Shown here one piece after another: positions 1-7,330 of a stretch of DNA of 64,000 bases (position 1 is its first letter; each line of letters begins with the position of its first letter). The position numbers were made by a program, and so were the translations under genes. Below the pieces are notes generated by a model. It made no database searches. It was not told the origin of the DNA and saw only the letters and a program-made list of their open reading frames with translations. Source of the DNA: an uncultured Flavobacterium sp. (GTDB lineage Bacteria; Bacteroidota; Bacteroidia; Flavobacteriales; Flavobacteriaceae); contig CALTVC010000004.1 in assembly GCA_943912855.1 (NCBI GenBank), forward strand, positions 1 to 64,000, given 5' to 3'.

Positions 1-352
1 CCATCGTTTGCTCAGGTTTCTGCAATATGCCAGGGTAGTTCGTTTACATTGCCAAATACTTCTACTAACGGTATTACAGGAACATGGAGTCCGGCTGTGA
101 ATACAAGCGCTACAACTACGTATACCTTTACGCCAAATGCAGGGCAGTGTGCTACCATAGCAACTATGACGGTAGAAGTGAATAATAACACTACACCATC
201 GTTTGCCCAGGTTTCTGCAATATGCCAGGGTAGTTCGTTTACATTGCCAAATACTTCTACTAACGGTATTACAGGAACATGGAGTCCGGCTGTGAATACA
301 AGCGCTACAACTACGTATACCTTTACGCCAAATGCAGGGCAGTGTGCTACCA
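1..352 (+). repeat. Tandem 195-bp in-gene repeat
   Basis: Bases 1-157 recur at 196-352 with a single visible mismatch (t12 against c207). The period of 195 bp keeps the frame (65 codons). The near identity at DNA level means recent duplication or ongoing gene conversion. More copies may lie upstream of the window. Confidence 0.95.
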
Positions 353-831
353 CAGTTACTATGATTATAGAGGTTACGGTTATAGTTCCCTCGGTATCAG
401 TTTCCGGTAATAACATAACAGCTACAACAACGTTATCAGGTGTTACATACCAATGGATTAACTGTGTTAATAACCAGTCAATACCTGGAGAAACAAGTTC
501 TGTTTACTCTGCTACAGAAAATGGCACTTATGCAGTAATCATTACAAAAAATGGATGTTCGGCAACCTCAGAGTGTACTATAATAGACAACTTAGGCATT
601 AAACCAATTGAAAAAAACAATTGGGAATTATACCCTAACCCAACTACTGATGTATTATTTATAGATACAGATGAAGCTACAGAGATTGTTATTATAGATA
701 TGACAGGTAAAACCATTATGAGTGAGAAACTTAAATCCGGAAAAAACAATATTAATGTGAGTAGTTTAAGCTCGGGAGTTTATATGGTAAATTCTAACTC
801 AGGAAAACACGTTAAGTTCATTAAAAAATAA
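1..831 (+). CDS. T9SS-sorted secreted repeat protein, 5'-truncated
   Basis: The frame is open from the first base, so the N-terminus lies outside the window; 276 residues are visible. The visible part holds two nearly identical 65-residue repeats (PSFAQVSAICQGSSFTLPN..., with TWSPAVNTSATTTYTFTPNAG in each), the Ig/PKD-like type common in gliding and adhesin proteins of Flavobacteria. A further unit with Cys residues follows, then from about residue 198 a C-terminal domain with WELYPNPTTDVL, IDMTGKTI and GVYMV, ending in a basic residue pair. That is the type A T9SS sorting tail, so the product should be exported through the outer membrane and anchored or released. Ligand or enzymatic role cannot be told from the fragment. 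Confidence 0.88.
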   Translation, partial: PSFAQVSAICQGSSFTLPNTSTNGITGTWSPAVNTSATTTYTFTPNAGQCATIATMTVEVNNNTTPSFAQVSAICQGSSFTLPNTSTNGITGTWSPAVNTSATTTYTFTPNAGQCATTVTMIIEVTVIVPSVSVSGNNITATTTLSGVTYQWINCVNNQSIPGETSSVYSATENGTYAVIITKNGCSATSECTIIDNLGIKPIEKNNWELYPNPTTDVLFIDTDEATEIVIIDMTGKTIMSEKLKSGKNNINVSSLSSGVYMVNSNSGKHVKFIKK

Positions 832-842
832 GTTTTCCTATA

Positions 843-877
843 AATAAGGCTATCTTTTGGATAGCCTTATTTTTTTA
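843..877 (+). terminator. Rho-independent terminator of the T9SS gene
   Basis: A perfect 12-bp stem (AATAAGGCTATC, 843-854, against 860-871) with loop TTTTG is followed by a T run. It lies 12 bp behind the stop codon. Confidence 0.9.
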
Positions 878-961
878 CTCATTTATATGTCAGGATTTAA
901 TCAGAAATATTAACCTGCAATTCAATTTTTGATTTTCAGCTCTTGATGACATCATCAAAAC

Positions 962-1001
962 AAAAAATCCCTTAATCGTAAAGACTAAGGGATTTCGTTT
1001 T
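962..1001 (-). terminator. Terminator behind tRNA-Arg
   Basis: A 10-bp stem (AAATCCCTTA 965-974 against 986-995) ends on the minus strand in a T run (complement of the A run 962-967). It lies just downstream of the minus-strand tRNA. T residues on the other side mean it may also work in the plus direction. Confidence 0.8.
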
Positions 1002-1004
1002 TAG

Positions 1005-1078
1005 TGACACCGACAGGATTCAAACCTGTAACCTTCTGAGCCGTAATCAGATGCGCTATTCAGTTGCGCCACGGTGCC
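1005..1078 (-). tRNA. tRNA-Arg (anticodon ACG)
   Basis: Read on the minus strand, a full cloverleaf folds: acceptor GGCACCG/CGGTGTC (one G-U), D stem GCGC/GCGC, anticodon stem TCTGA/TCAGA with loop TTACGGC, T stem ACAGG/CCTGT with loop TTTGAAT, discriminator A. The anticodon is ACG, read as ICG after deamination, which serves CGN arginine codons. CCA is not encoded. The T loop has TTTGAAT instead of the usual TTCGAAT. Confidence 0.95.
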
Positions 1079-1120
1079 GTTTGCTGTCTTTAAGTGAAAA
1101 TCACTTGCTGATTGCGGGTG

Positions 1121-1150
1121 CAAATGTAGATAACATTCCTTAAATTGCAA
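1121..1150 (-). promoter_or_regulatory. Bacteroidetal promoter of tRNA-Arg
   Basis: On the minus strand TTG (1148-1150) is spaced 19 bp from TACATTTG (1121-1128). This matches the TTG/TAnnTTTG sigma-A promoter of Bacteroidota. The -7 box lies 43 bp before the tRNA 5' end. Confidence 0.75.
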
Positions 1151-1178
1151 GCATAAATTTACATTAATTTTAAAAAAG

Positions 1179-1691
1179 ATGGATCTTAGTTCATATATCC
1201 GTGACATTCAGGATTTTCCAAAACCCGGAATTATTTTTAAAGATATCACTCCCCTGCTGGCAAACCCCGAAGCCACAAAAGAATGCGTAAAACTACTGCT
1301 TAAAAACCTGGATGGTCAAAAAATAGATAAGGTTGTAGGTGCCGAAAGCCGTGGTTTCTTCTTTGCTACACTATTAGCACAGGAACTTAATGCCGGCTTT
1401 GTACCCGTACGCAAGCCCGGTAAACTACCCTACGACACCATAAGCGCATCTTACGCACTTGAATACGGCACAGACACCCTCCAGATTCACAGCGATGCCA
1501 TACAGCCCGGAGAACGCGTTTTAATACACGATGATGTATTAGCTACAGGTGGTACAGCAAAAGCCCTGTGCGAACTTGTAGAACGCCTTGGTGGCGAAAT
1601 CGTGCAGTGCAACTTCCTTATGGAACTATCTTTCCTAAACGGTAGAGATAAGTTATACCCGCATACAGTATACGCACCGCTGGTATACTAA
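1179..1691 (+). CDS. apt: Adenine phosphoribosyltransferase
   Basis: Cytosolic purine salvage enzyme: adenine plus PRPP gives AMP and pyrophosphate. The 170 residues are the usual length. Family marks are FPKPGIIFKDITPLL near the N-terminus, the VGAESRGF segment (residues 53-60), the flexible loop RKPGKLPYDT, and the PRPP-binding motif VLIHDDVLATGGTA at residues 114-127. The ATG at 1179 begins MDLSSYIRDI, the normal Apt start. Divergent from the tRNA gene upstream. A long hairpin follows 17 bp behind the stop codon, at the start of the next gene. Confidence 0.97.
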   Translation: MDLSSYIRDIQDFPKPGIIFKDITPLLANPEATKECVKLLLKNLDGQKIDKVVGAESRGFFFATLLAQELNAGFVPVRKPGKLPYDTISASYALEYGTDTLQIHSDAIQPGERVLIHDDVLATGGTAKALCELVERLGGEIVQCNFLMELSFLNGRDKLYPHTVYAPLVY

Positions 1692-1708
1692 ATAAATGCA
1701 AAACCTGC

Positions 1709-1765
1709 CATGGCTTAGGGTATTTATGGGTAACTTTAATATGATTACCAATACTCTAAGCCATG
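1709..1765 (+). promoter_or_regulatory. Long hairpin sequestering the start codon of the next gene
   Basis: CATGGCTTAGGGTATT (1709-1724) pairs with 1750-1765 (15 Watson-Crick pairs and one G-U). Inside it GGTAA (1729-1733) pairs with TTACC (1745-1749), leaving an 11-base loop. The ATG of the following gene (1763-1765) forms the foot of the 3' arm. There is no T run, so it does not look like a terminator of apt. It may be an RNA switch or a palindromic operator; the loop also contains TAACTTTA, one base from a -7 box. Confidence 0.7.
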
Positions 1766-2143
1766 ACACGATATATCATAGAGCTATACGCTACAGAAAA
1801 CATAGACCTTCTTCCCGGCGTTCAAGACAAAGACGGCGTTATAATAGCTACACTTTTACAGCAGATTAAAGACCGTAAAATCGTATATCAGGGAGCCATT
1901 AACGATCACGGAGAAGAATTTGACAAACAGGCAGACGATGTAGATGACCTCACCGAAAGTGCCACATTCTATGAAATCCGAATTCCGGTTGAGGAAAAGG
2001 ACGTTGATTTTGAAGATGGTGGTACATCTATGCTAGAGTACGTATACGATGCACTTGCCCTACGCCCCATGGTTGTAACCAACTTTTTTGCCCGTGAGCA
2101 GGAACCTTATAAAAAACAAGTGGTTGCCATCCGGGAAGATTAG
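1763..2143 (+). CDS. Hypothetical protein, acidic, 126 aa
   Basis: I do not recognise a named family. The product is soluble, without signal peptide or membrane segment, and rich in Asp and Glu (for example around residues 50-60 and 79-90). It begins MTRYIIELYATENIDLLPG and ends in a basic stretch EPYKKQVVAIRED. Codon use resembles the neighbours, so it looks native and expressed. It follows apt in the same direction after 71 bp, but that gap is almost filled by a stable hairpin that includes the start codon, so translation may be controlled separately. The convergent YCF48-like gene ends only 7 bp downstream. Confidence 0.8.
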   Translation: MTRYIIELYATENIDLLPGVQDKDGVIIATLLQQIKDRKIVYQGAINDHGEEFDKQADDVDDLTESATFYEIRIPVEEKDVDFEDGGTSMLEYVYDALALRPMVVTNFFAREQEPYKKQVVAIRED

Positions 2144-2150
2144 CAATAAC

Positions 2151-3209
2151 TTATTGAAGTTTAAAGCGTACAATAACTTTTTGCCCCGCAGCTATTACCG
2201 TTTTATCATCTGCAAAAATCAGTGTATTAAGGTTAGTAGCGTCATGCAGTTTTTTCCACGTAGCACCTTGGTCAGCACTATAAAACACGCCGTTTTTCCC
2301 TACTGTAAACAGACCGGAACCATTAGAGCCCGGTACAAACTGTACACAAGACACATACCCGGGACCTACTCCCTCCCCTACCTTCTTCCAGGTTTTTCCG
2401 CCATCTGTAGTAAGGATTTTATTCGCGGTATTCTGTTCCGGCTTTTCATAGTTGCCACCTGCAGCAAATCCGGTTTCGGTATCATAAAAATCAGCGGTAA
2501 ACATACCCGTCATTTCACTTCCCTGAACAATCGGCGTATCGACTACTTCCCAGGTTTTCCCCTTATCTTCAGAATAAAACACTCTTGATTTCTTTCCGCC
2601 AGATATTATCCAGGTTTTATCTTCCTTAATAATTATATTGGTATTACTTGCCGCAAATGCTGCTTCTCCGTCCGCAACAGCAGGGAGGTTGGTACAATCG
2701 CGCTTTTGCCAGGTATCTCCACCGTCTTTGGTTGTAAGTATACCCAGGCAACCGTTCTGAGGATCGCCCATAGCTATACCCTCTTTATCATTATAAAACT
2801 TTATACAATCGTAAAAAACGGTTTCACCGGTTTCGGTATACACCTGTTTTATTTGCCTGCCGTCTTTAGAAATTTTGTACAAAAAAGCAGGCGACCCCGC
2901 ATTGAGTATAAACACATTGTCTTTATTCATTGCCAATGCCCTGAAATCAGGAAAAATGGTAAACTGCGTAGCCACACCGTTAAAGTCTTTTTCTCCCGTA
3001 AGCGATACCCAGCCATACTTACCATCACTACCCGAATACCACGCTTTACTGCCATCTATAGCCAGTCCGCGTATGCTTATGCTGTCTTTCAGCAACGTAT
3101 CTACCGAAGCTATTTTTGTAAATGCCGGGGTAGTAAAGTCTTGCTTCACTTCTTTTTTACAGGAAACAATAAACAATCCTAAAAGAGCAGGCAACAATAT
3201 TTTTTTCAT
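2151..3209 (-). CDS. YCF48/BNR-type beta-propeller lipoprotein
   Basis: A 352-residue lipoprotein: MKKILLPALLGLFIVSC, with lipidated Cys17 followed by KKE. The rest carries four Asp-box motifs of sialidase/BNR type (TKDGGDTW, SEDKGKTW, TTDGGKTW, SADQGATW), each closing a propeller blade. Such proteins are usually annotated as YCF48-like or 'oxidoreductase', after the photosystem II assembly factor, though no enzymatic residues are evident here. It probably acts at the periplasmic or surface side of a membrane as a binding or assembly scaffold. Divergent from the NUDIX gene, with 86 bp between starts. Confidence 0.85.
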   Translation of the reverse strand: MKKILLPALLGLFIVSCKKEVKQDFTTPAFTKIASVDTLLKDSISIRGLAIDGSKAWYSGSDGKYGWVSLTGEKDFNGVATQFTIFPDFRALAMNKDNVFILNAGSPAFLYKISKDGRQIKQVYTETGETVFYDCIKFYNDKEGIAMGDPQNGCLGILTTKDGGDTWQKRDCTNLPAVADGEAAFAASNTNIIIKEDKTWIISGGKKSRVFYSEDKGKTWEVVDTPIVQGSEMTGMFTADFYDTETGFAAGGNYEKPEQNTANKILTTDGGKTWKKVGEGVGPGYVSCVQFVPGSNGSGLFTVGKNGVFYSADQGATWKKLHDATNLNTLIFADDKTVIAAGQKVIVRFKLQ

Positions 3210-3295
3210 AGATGGTGCGTTTTAAAGCTAAGATACTTATTTTGGTTTCGAAAAGCCAACCGTGTTTACGTATATTTACCAAAACTAATTCCCTG

Positions 3296-3916
3296 ATGAC
3301 CGATTTCCTTACCTCCCTTAAAAAACTAAAAGCCCTTGCCGATACGGGTCTTGTATACAGCACAGACGATTACAACAAAGAACGCTATACCGAAATACAG
3401 CACCTGTCCATAGCACTAATGGCAGAAGTAAGTGGTAATAGTTCAGAAAGCCTACAAGCCATGTTTGCACCCGTTACTGACTATCCTACCGTAAAAACCG
3501 ATGTACGTGCACTGATACTATCTGACGACAAAAAACAGGTATTGCTTGCCCGCGAAAGCGCCGATGGCAAATGGAGCCTGCCGGGTGGTTGGGCAGATGT
3601 AGGCGACTCACCGAAAGAAACCGCCGAAAAAGAAGCCTGGGAAGAAACCGGACTCACTGTAAAAGCAAAAACACTTTTGGCTGTTTTTGACAAACGTTTC
3701 CATCCGCACCCGCCACAGCCGTTTTACGTATATAAAATGGTATTCTTATGCGAAAAAGTTTCGGGAGAATTAAAAGAAGGCTTTGATCTGCTGGATGTAG
3801 GATATTTCGACATTGATAACCTTCCGGAATTATCTGAAGACCGCATACTGAAAAGCCAGATAGAACTGGTATATAAAAAGGCCGCCAATGGCGACCTTTC
3901 TGCATATTTTGATTAA
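3296..3916 (+). CDS. NUDIX hydrolase with N-terminal helical domain
   Basis: A 206-residue cytosolic pyrophosphohydrolase acting on a nucleoside diphosphate linked to another moiety. The NUDIX box spans residues 98-120 (GWADVGD...KEAWEETGL). It has the Gx5E position as Asp104 and Lys112 in place of Arg, both tolerated in the family; the metal-binding E113, E116 and E117 are kept. The first 60 residues form the extra helical domain seen in YjhB-type ADP-ribose pyrophosphatases. The ATG at 3296 is chosen because the frame further upstream is basic, unlike the family, and overlaps the divergent promoter region. The substrate cannot be told from sequence. Confidence 0.9.
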   Translation: MTDFLTSLKKLKALADTGLVYSTDDYNKERYTEIQHLSIALMAEVSGNSSESLQAMFAPVTDYPTVKTDVRALILSDDKKQVLLARESADGKWSLPGGWADVGDSPKETAEKEAWEETGLTVKAKTLLAVFDKRFHPHPPQPFYVYKMVFLCEKVSGELKEGFDLLDVGYFDIDNLPELSEDRILKSQIELVYKKAANGDLSAYFD

Positions 3917-3936
3917 CCTGTATTTGGGGAGCAGGA

Positions 3937-4827
3937 TTATTTCTTAATCCTGTTCCACTTAACGGCATTCGTTGGAGAAATACGGTTTACGGTTTCAACT
4001 AATTTAGTTACATCTACTTTAGGGCCTCCACTAAAAATAGTAGCTATCTCATCTGACTTCGCATCAAAAAAGATACGGGTTATAAAAGCATTAGGCCTTG
4101 TTTTGCTTATTTCTGCAAGCTTTTCTATAGACTCCATAATAATTTCCTTACCACCTTTTACGTCGTCTGCCATAATATCCAGCCCTTTACGGTGGTACTC
4201 ATACATAGCCAGCCTGTAGGGTTCATAAACATTGCTCAGCATATCGTTTATAAGGAAAAAACGGTTTTGGTTGTTCCCCTCCTGTTGGCTCCAGCCTTTG
4301 TACCCTGCGCTCTGCGCCACATTAGCAAGTCCCCTGGCCGCTTCAAGATAATCAGTACCAGCCTTTTCGGCAAAGCTATCGGCATCTATACCTATAATAA
4401 CATTAGCATAAAACGCCAGTATAGATACCAGGTTAGAGTCAAACGTACTAGGGTTGTAAATCAGGTTTTCGCCTTCATTGTAGTTGAAGGTAATGTCTTT
4501 ATCGTTAAAGTTAATAAGCTGAGAAGTATAGGTACTGTTAAATACCGGCCTTAATGAATTAACCTGCATAAGTGCAGAAAACGCATTGTTCTTATACGAA
4601 TTAAGGTTAATGAATACCGAACACTCTATACGTTCTGCCTGGCTCATGTTTCGCGAGGTAAAACGCGTATTGTTCATAAAGTCCTGCACTGCCTTTTGCA
4701 GTGATTTAAATATCTGCGGATTGGCATCGGTAATGCGGTCGAAGTTTATGTTTACAGTACAGTTAAGCTCCTGCGCATGCATGTTAAGGCATAAAAACAG
4801 TGCCAGTGCGGTAATATACTTATACAT
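3937..4827 (-). CDS. porD: DUF4835 family, PorD-like T9SS-associated protein
   Basis: A 296-residue secreted protein with signal peptide MYKYITALALFLCLNMHAQ, then a domain with LNCTVNINFDRITDANPQIFK and many aromatic and Asn residues. This is the DUF4835 family, whose Porphyromonas member PorD is linked to T9SS function. It should be periplasmic or outer-membrane associated. It is the last gene of the minus-strand unit bamD-rpoZ-coaBC-porD, and its start overlaps the end of coaBC by 8 bp. The family assignment is from memory of the sequence type; its biochemical role is unknown to me. Confidence 0.8.
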   Translation of the reverse strand: MYKYITALALFLCLNMHAQELNCTVNINFDRITDANPQIFKSLQKAVQDFMNNTRFTSRNMSQAERIECSVFINLNSYKNNAFSALMQVNSLRPVFNSTYTSQLINFNDKDITFNYNEGENLIYNPSTFDSNLVSILAFYANVIIGIDADSFAEKAGTDYLEAARGLANVAQSAGYKGWSQQEGNNQNRFFLINDMLSNVYEPYRLAMYEYHRKGLDIMADDVKGGKEIIMESIEKLAEISKTRPNAFITRIFFDAKSDEIATIFSGGPKVDVTKLVETVNRISPTNAVKWNRIKK

Positions 4828-6031
4828 TATAGTGCTCTTTAATCTTATTTACAATATCTGCAGCCACTTCTTCTTTAGACTTTAATGGCTGTGGCTCTTC
4901 TTCAAAACGGTTATTAATAAAAGTAACCTTATTGGTATCCTTACCAAAACCGGCACCTTCATCGTTAAGCGAATTGAGTACAATCAAATCTAAGTTTTTT
5001 TTGCGGATTTTAGCCTTGGCATGCTCAATTTCGTTCTCGGTTTCTAATGCGAAGCCGATAAGGAACTGGCCATTTTTCTTTTCGCCAAGCGAAGCTAGTA
5101 TATCGGCGGTCTTTTCAAGCTCTAAAACCAGATGACTGTCGTTCTTTTTTATCTTTTGTTCCGCCACGTGCTTCGGCCTGTAATCAGCAACCGCAGCAGC
5201 AGCAACGGCAACATCAACACCGTCAAAATATTCATGGCAGGCAGTGTACATCTCTTTACTCGAGGTAACACGAACTACCTTTACGTTTTCATGATTAAGA
5301 GTAAGGTGCGTAGGACCACTCACTAAAACAACCTCGGCACCTTCGTTGGCGGCAGCCAAAGCAATGTCATACCCCATCTTTCCTGATGAATGGTTTCCTA
5401 TAAAACGTACAGGATCTATCGGTTCGTATGTAGGACCGGCAGTAACCAATATTTTTTTTCCGATAAGTGGCAATGTAGCCTCAAGATGTTTTTCTAAAAA
5501 CGAAACAATGTTCTCAGGCTCAGCCATTCGGCCTTCGCCATGTAGTCCGCTGGCAAGCTCACCGCTTTCGGCAGGGATAATCACATTACCAAAGGCTTCA
5601 AGCTTTGCAAAGCTGTCTTTAGTACTGGGATGACGATACATATCAAGGTCCATGGCAGGCGCCACATACACAGGACATTTAGCAGAAAGATACGTAGCTA
5701 TGAGAAGATTGTCACTATTACCCGTTACCATCTTAGACATGGTATTAGCGGTAGCCGGGGCAATAACAAAAAGGTCGGCCCAAAGGCCAAGTTCTACATG
5801 GTTGTTCCAAACGGCGTTTTCATCTTCGTCATTATAAAATGAAGAATGCACCGGATTTTTGGATAACGTAGAGAGTGTTAGGGGGGTAATAAAATCTTTA
5901 GAGGCGGGCGTCATGATAACTTGTACATGAGCACCCGCCTTTATAAAAAGCCTTACCAGCGTGGCTGTTTTATAGGCGGCTATACCCCCGGATATACCGA
6001 GTAAGATTTTTTTACCGCGTAAAACAGACAT
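4820..6031 (-). CDS. coaBC: Bifunctional phosphopantothenoylcysteine decarboxylase / phosphopantothenate-cysteine ligase
   Basis: Two consecutive steps of coenzyme A synthesis: CTP-dependent ligation of cysteine to 4'-phosphopantothenate, then FMN-dependent decarboxylation. Of the 403 residues, about 1-180 are the CoaC flavoprotein (GISGGIAAYKT near the start, ATANTMSKM, PAMDLDMY), and about 190-403 are CoaB (VTAGPTYEPIDPVRFIGN, SSGKMG, KIKKNDSHL, FLIGFALETE). Length and domain order are standard. The gene lies 9 bp after rpoZ and overlaps porD, so it is cotranscribed with both. Confidence 0.97.
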   Translation of the reverse strand: MSVLRGKKILLGISGGIAAYKTATLVRLFIKAGAHVQVIMTPASKDFITPLTLSTLSKNPVHSSFYNDEDENAVWNNHVELGLWADLFVIAPATANTMSKMVTGNSDNLLIATYLSAKCPVYVAPAMDLDMYRHPSTKDSFAKLEAFGNVIIPAESGELASGLHGEGRMAEPENIVSFLEKHLEATLPLIGKKILVTAGPTYEPIDPVRFIGNHSSGKMGYDIALAAANEGAEVVLVSGPTHLTLNHENVKVVRVTSSKEMYTACHEYFDGVDVAVAAAAVADYRPKHVAEQKIKKNDSHLVLELEKTADILASLGEKKNGQFLIGFALETENEIEHAKAKIRKKNLDLIVLNSLNDEGAGFGKDTNKVTFINNRFEEEPQPLKSKEEVAADIVNKIKEHYNV

Positions 6032-6040
6032 GACTATATA

Positions 6041-6358
6041 TTATTTGTTTGGTTCTTTGTAGTATACTTTACCTTCCAGCCACTCTTGTACGGCAAGAGC
6101 ATGTGGCTTAGGAAGTTTTTCGTAAAACTTAGAAACCTCTATCTGTTCTTTGTTTTCAAAAATTTCCTCCAGGCTGTCGTTATACGTAGCGAATTCCTCC
6201 AGTTTTTCGATAAGCTCCTTCTTAATCTCGGTGTTTATCTGGCTGGCCCTTTTTGCTATGATAGTAATAGCCTCATATACATTACCTGTAGACTCTTCAA
6301 TCTTGTTTTTGTTGTAGGTAATGGTATTTACGGGAGCGGTCGTTTTCTTTAAATCCAT
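6041..6358 (-). CDS. rpoZ: DNA-directed RNA polymerase subunit omega (bacteroidetal form)
   Basis: 105 residues matching the omega-like protein of Bacteroidota, encoded between bamD and coaBC. The segment GNVYEAITIIAKRASQIN (about residues 25-42) corresponds to the conserved omega/Rpb6 stretch with RA..R-like basic positions, followed by an acidic helix (EEIFENKEQIEV). It binds the beta' subunit and helps assemble RNA polymerase. Spacing of 9 bp on either side indicates one operon. Divergence from proteobacterial omega is normal for this phylum. Confidence 0.85.
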   Translation of the reverse strand: MDLKKTTAPVNTITYNKNKIEESTGNVYEAITIIAKRASQINTEIKKELIEKLEEFATYNDSLEEIFENKEQIEVSKFYEKLPKPHALAVQEWLEGKVYYKEPNK

Positions 6359-6367
6359 CTTCGCTTT

Positions 6368-7174
6368 TTATTTAGAAAATTTTTGTAATTCGTTATTTAC
6401 TGACTCAAGCATCTTGTCTGCCTGCTCTTTGTACTTGGTATCTGCCCTGTACTTTATAAGATCTTCGTATGCCTTTTTTGCATTCTCAAGACGTTCTTTC
6501 ATTTTAGACTCCACACTGTTAAGTGCAAGCTTATATGAAGCATCAAACTTCAGGAACATAGCATCTTCCTTAAGCTCTGTACCCGGAAAATCAAGAAGAA
6601 AGTTATCAAGCGTTTTAAATGCTGCATTGTAATCTCCAAAATATTCGGCAGTATCAAAGTACTGTTTAGCTATTTCATAGGCTTTCTTTTCAAGCTTCTG
6701 GCTCAGTTCGTTTACTAACTGGTTAGCCTCCGGCATTTTTTCGCTGTTAGGATAACGGTCTATGAATGCCTGTAATTTTTCAAGTGCCTTATAGGTATCT
6801 ACCTGATCCAGCGAATAACGTGGCGACAGGAAGTAGTAACTCTTAGCGGCAAGGAACGCTGCTTCTTCTACCTTACTACTTTTAGGGTAGCTCGATGTAA
6901 AACTTTCATACTGATACCCTGCTGTATAGTACTCTTTATTGTTATATAACGACGTAGCATACATATAGAACAGCTTTTCTGCCTGAGGTTTTCCGCGGTA
7001 TGACGGCGCTATCTGCTCAAACAGACGTACTGCCTTGGCATACTTGCCTTTTTCATACAGCTGTTCCGCCACATCGTACTTAAACTTAGTATCTTCAGAC
7101 TTAAGAGCCTTCTGGAACTGGCTGCAAGATGTAAGCATCAATGCAAGCAAAAGCGTATAAAAAATTCTTACCAT
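6368..7174 (-). CDS. bamD: Outer membrane assembly lipoprotein BamD
   Basis: A 268-residue lipoprotein (MVRIFYTLLLALMLTSC, Cys17) with TPR-like helices through the length: YDVAEQLYEKGKYAKAVRLFE, EKLFYMYATSLYNNKEYYTAGYQYE, EEAAFLAAKSYYFLSPRYSLDQ. This is BamD of the BAM complex that inserts beta-barrels into the outer membrane, anchored to its inner leaflet. It is the first gene of the minus-strand unit and has a good TTTG-N18-TAACTTTG promoter upstream. Its pairing with porD links outer-membrane biogenesis and T9SS in one transcript. Confidence 0.95.
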   Translation of the reverse strand: MVRIFYTLLLALMLTSCSQFQKALKSEDTKFKYDVAEQLYEKGKYAKAVRLFEQIAPSYRGKPQAEKLFYMYATSLYNNKEYYTAGYQYESFTSSYPKSSKVEEAAFLAAKSYYFLSPRYSLDQVDTYKALEKLQAFIDRYPNSEKMPEANQLVNELSQKLEKKAYEIAKQYFDTAEYFGDYNAAFKTLDNFLLDFPGTELKEDAMFLKFDASYKLALNSVESKMKERLENAKKAYEDLIKYRADTKYKEQADKMLESVNNELQKFSK

Positions 7175-7215
7175 AATAAAATATGCATCCGCAATCGCGG
7201 ATTTTAAAGCAACTG

Positions 7216-7246
7216 CAAAGTTAGTTAATAATTACACAATACAAAA
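7216..7246 (-). promoter_or_regulatory. Promoter of bamD-rpoZ-coaBC-porD
   Basis: On the minus strand TTTTG (7242-7246) is followed after 18 bp by TAACTTTG (7216-7223). The -7 box is 41 bp before the bamD ATG. Confidence 0.75.
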
Positions 7247-7274
7247 TTATTTTTCGCAAGCCAAAACCCACAAA

Positions 7275-7301
7275 AAAAGATGCTTAAAAAAGCATCTTTT
7301 T
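7275..7301 (-). terminator. Terminator of the DUF6913-dapA unit
   Basis: An 11-bp stem (AAAAGATGCTT, 7275-7285, against 7290-7300) carries a T run on the minus strand. It lies 30 bp behind the dapA stop codon; the palindrome could also work in reverse. Confidence 0.85.
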
Positions 7302-7330
7302 CATAACAGAAAACTGTTTATTTTATTGTT

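Noticed and set aside
12..416. Long open frame on the minus strand with internal repeats
   Set aside because: It is antisense to the T9SS repeat protein and open only because the 195-bp repeat is in frame on both strands; no promoter or family match.
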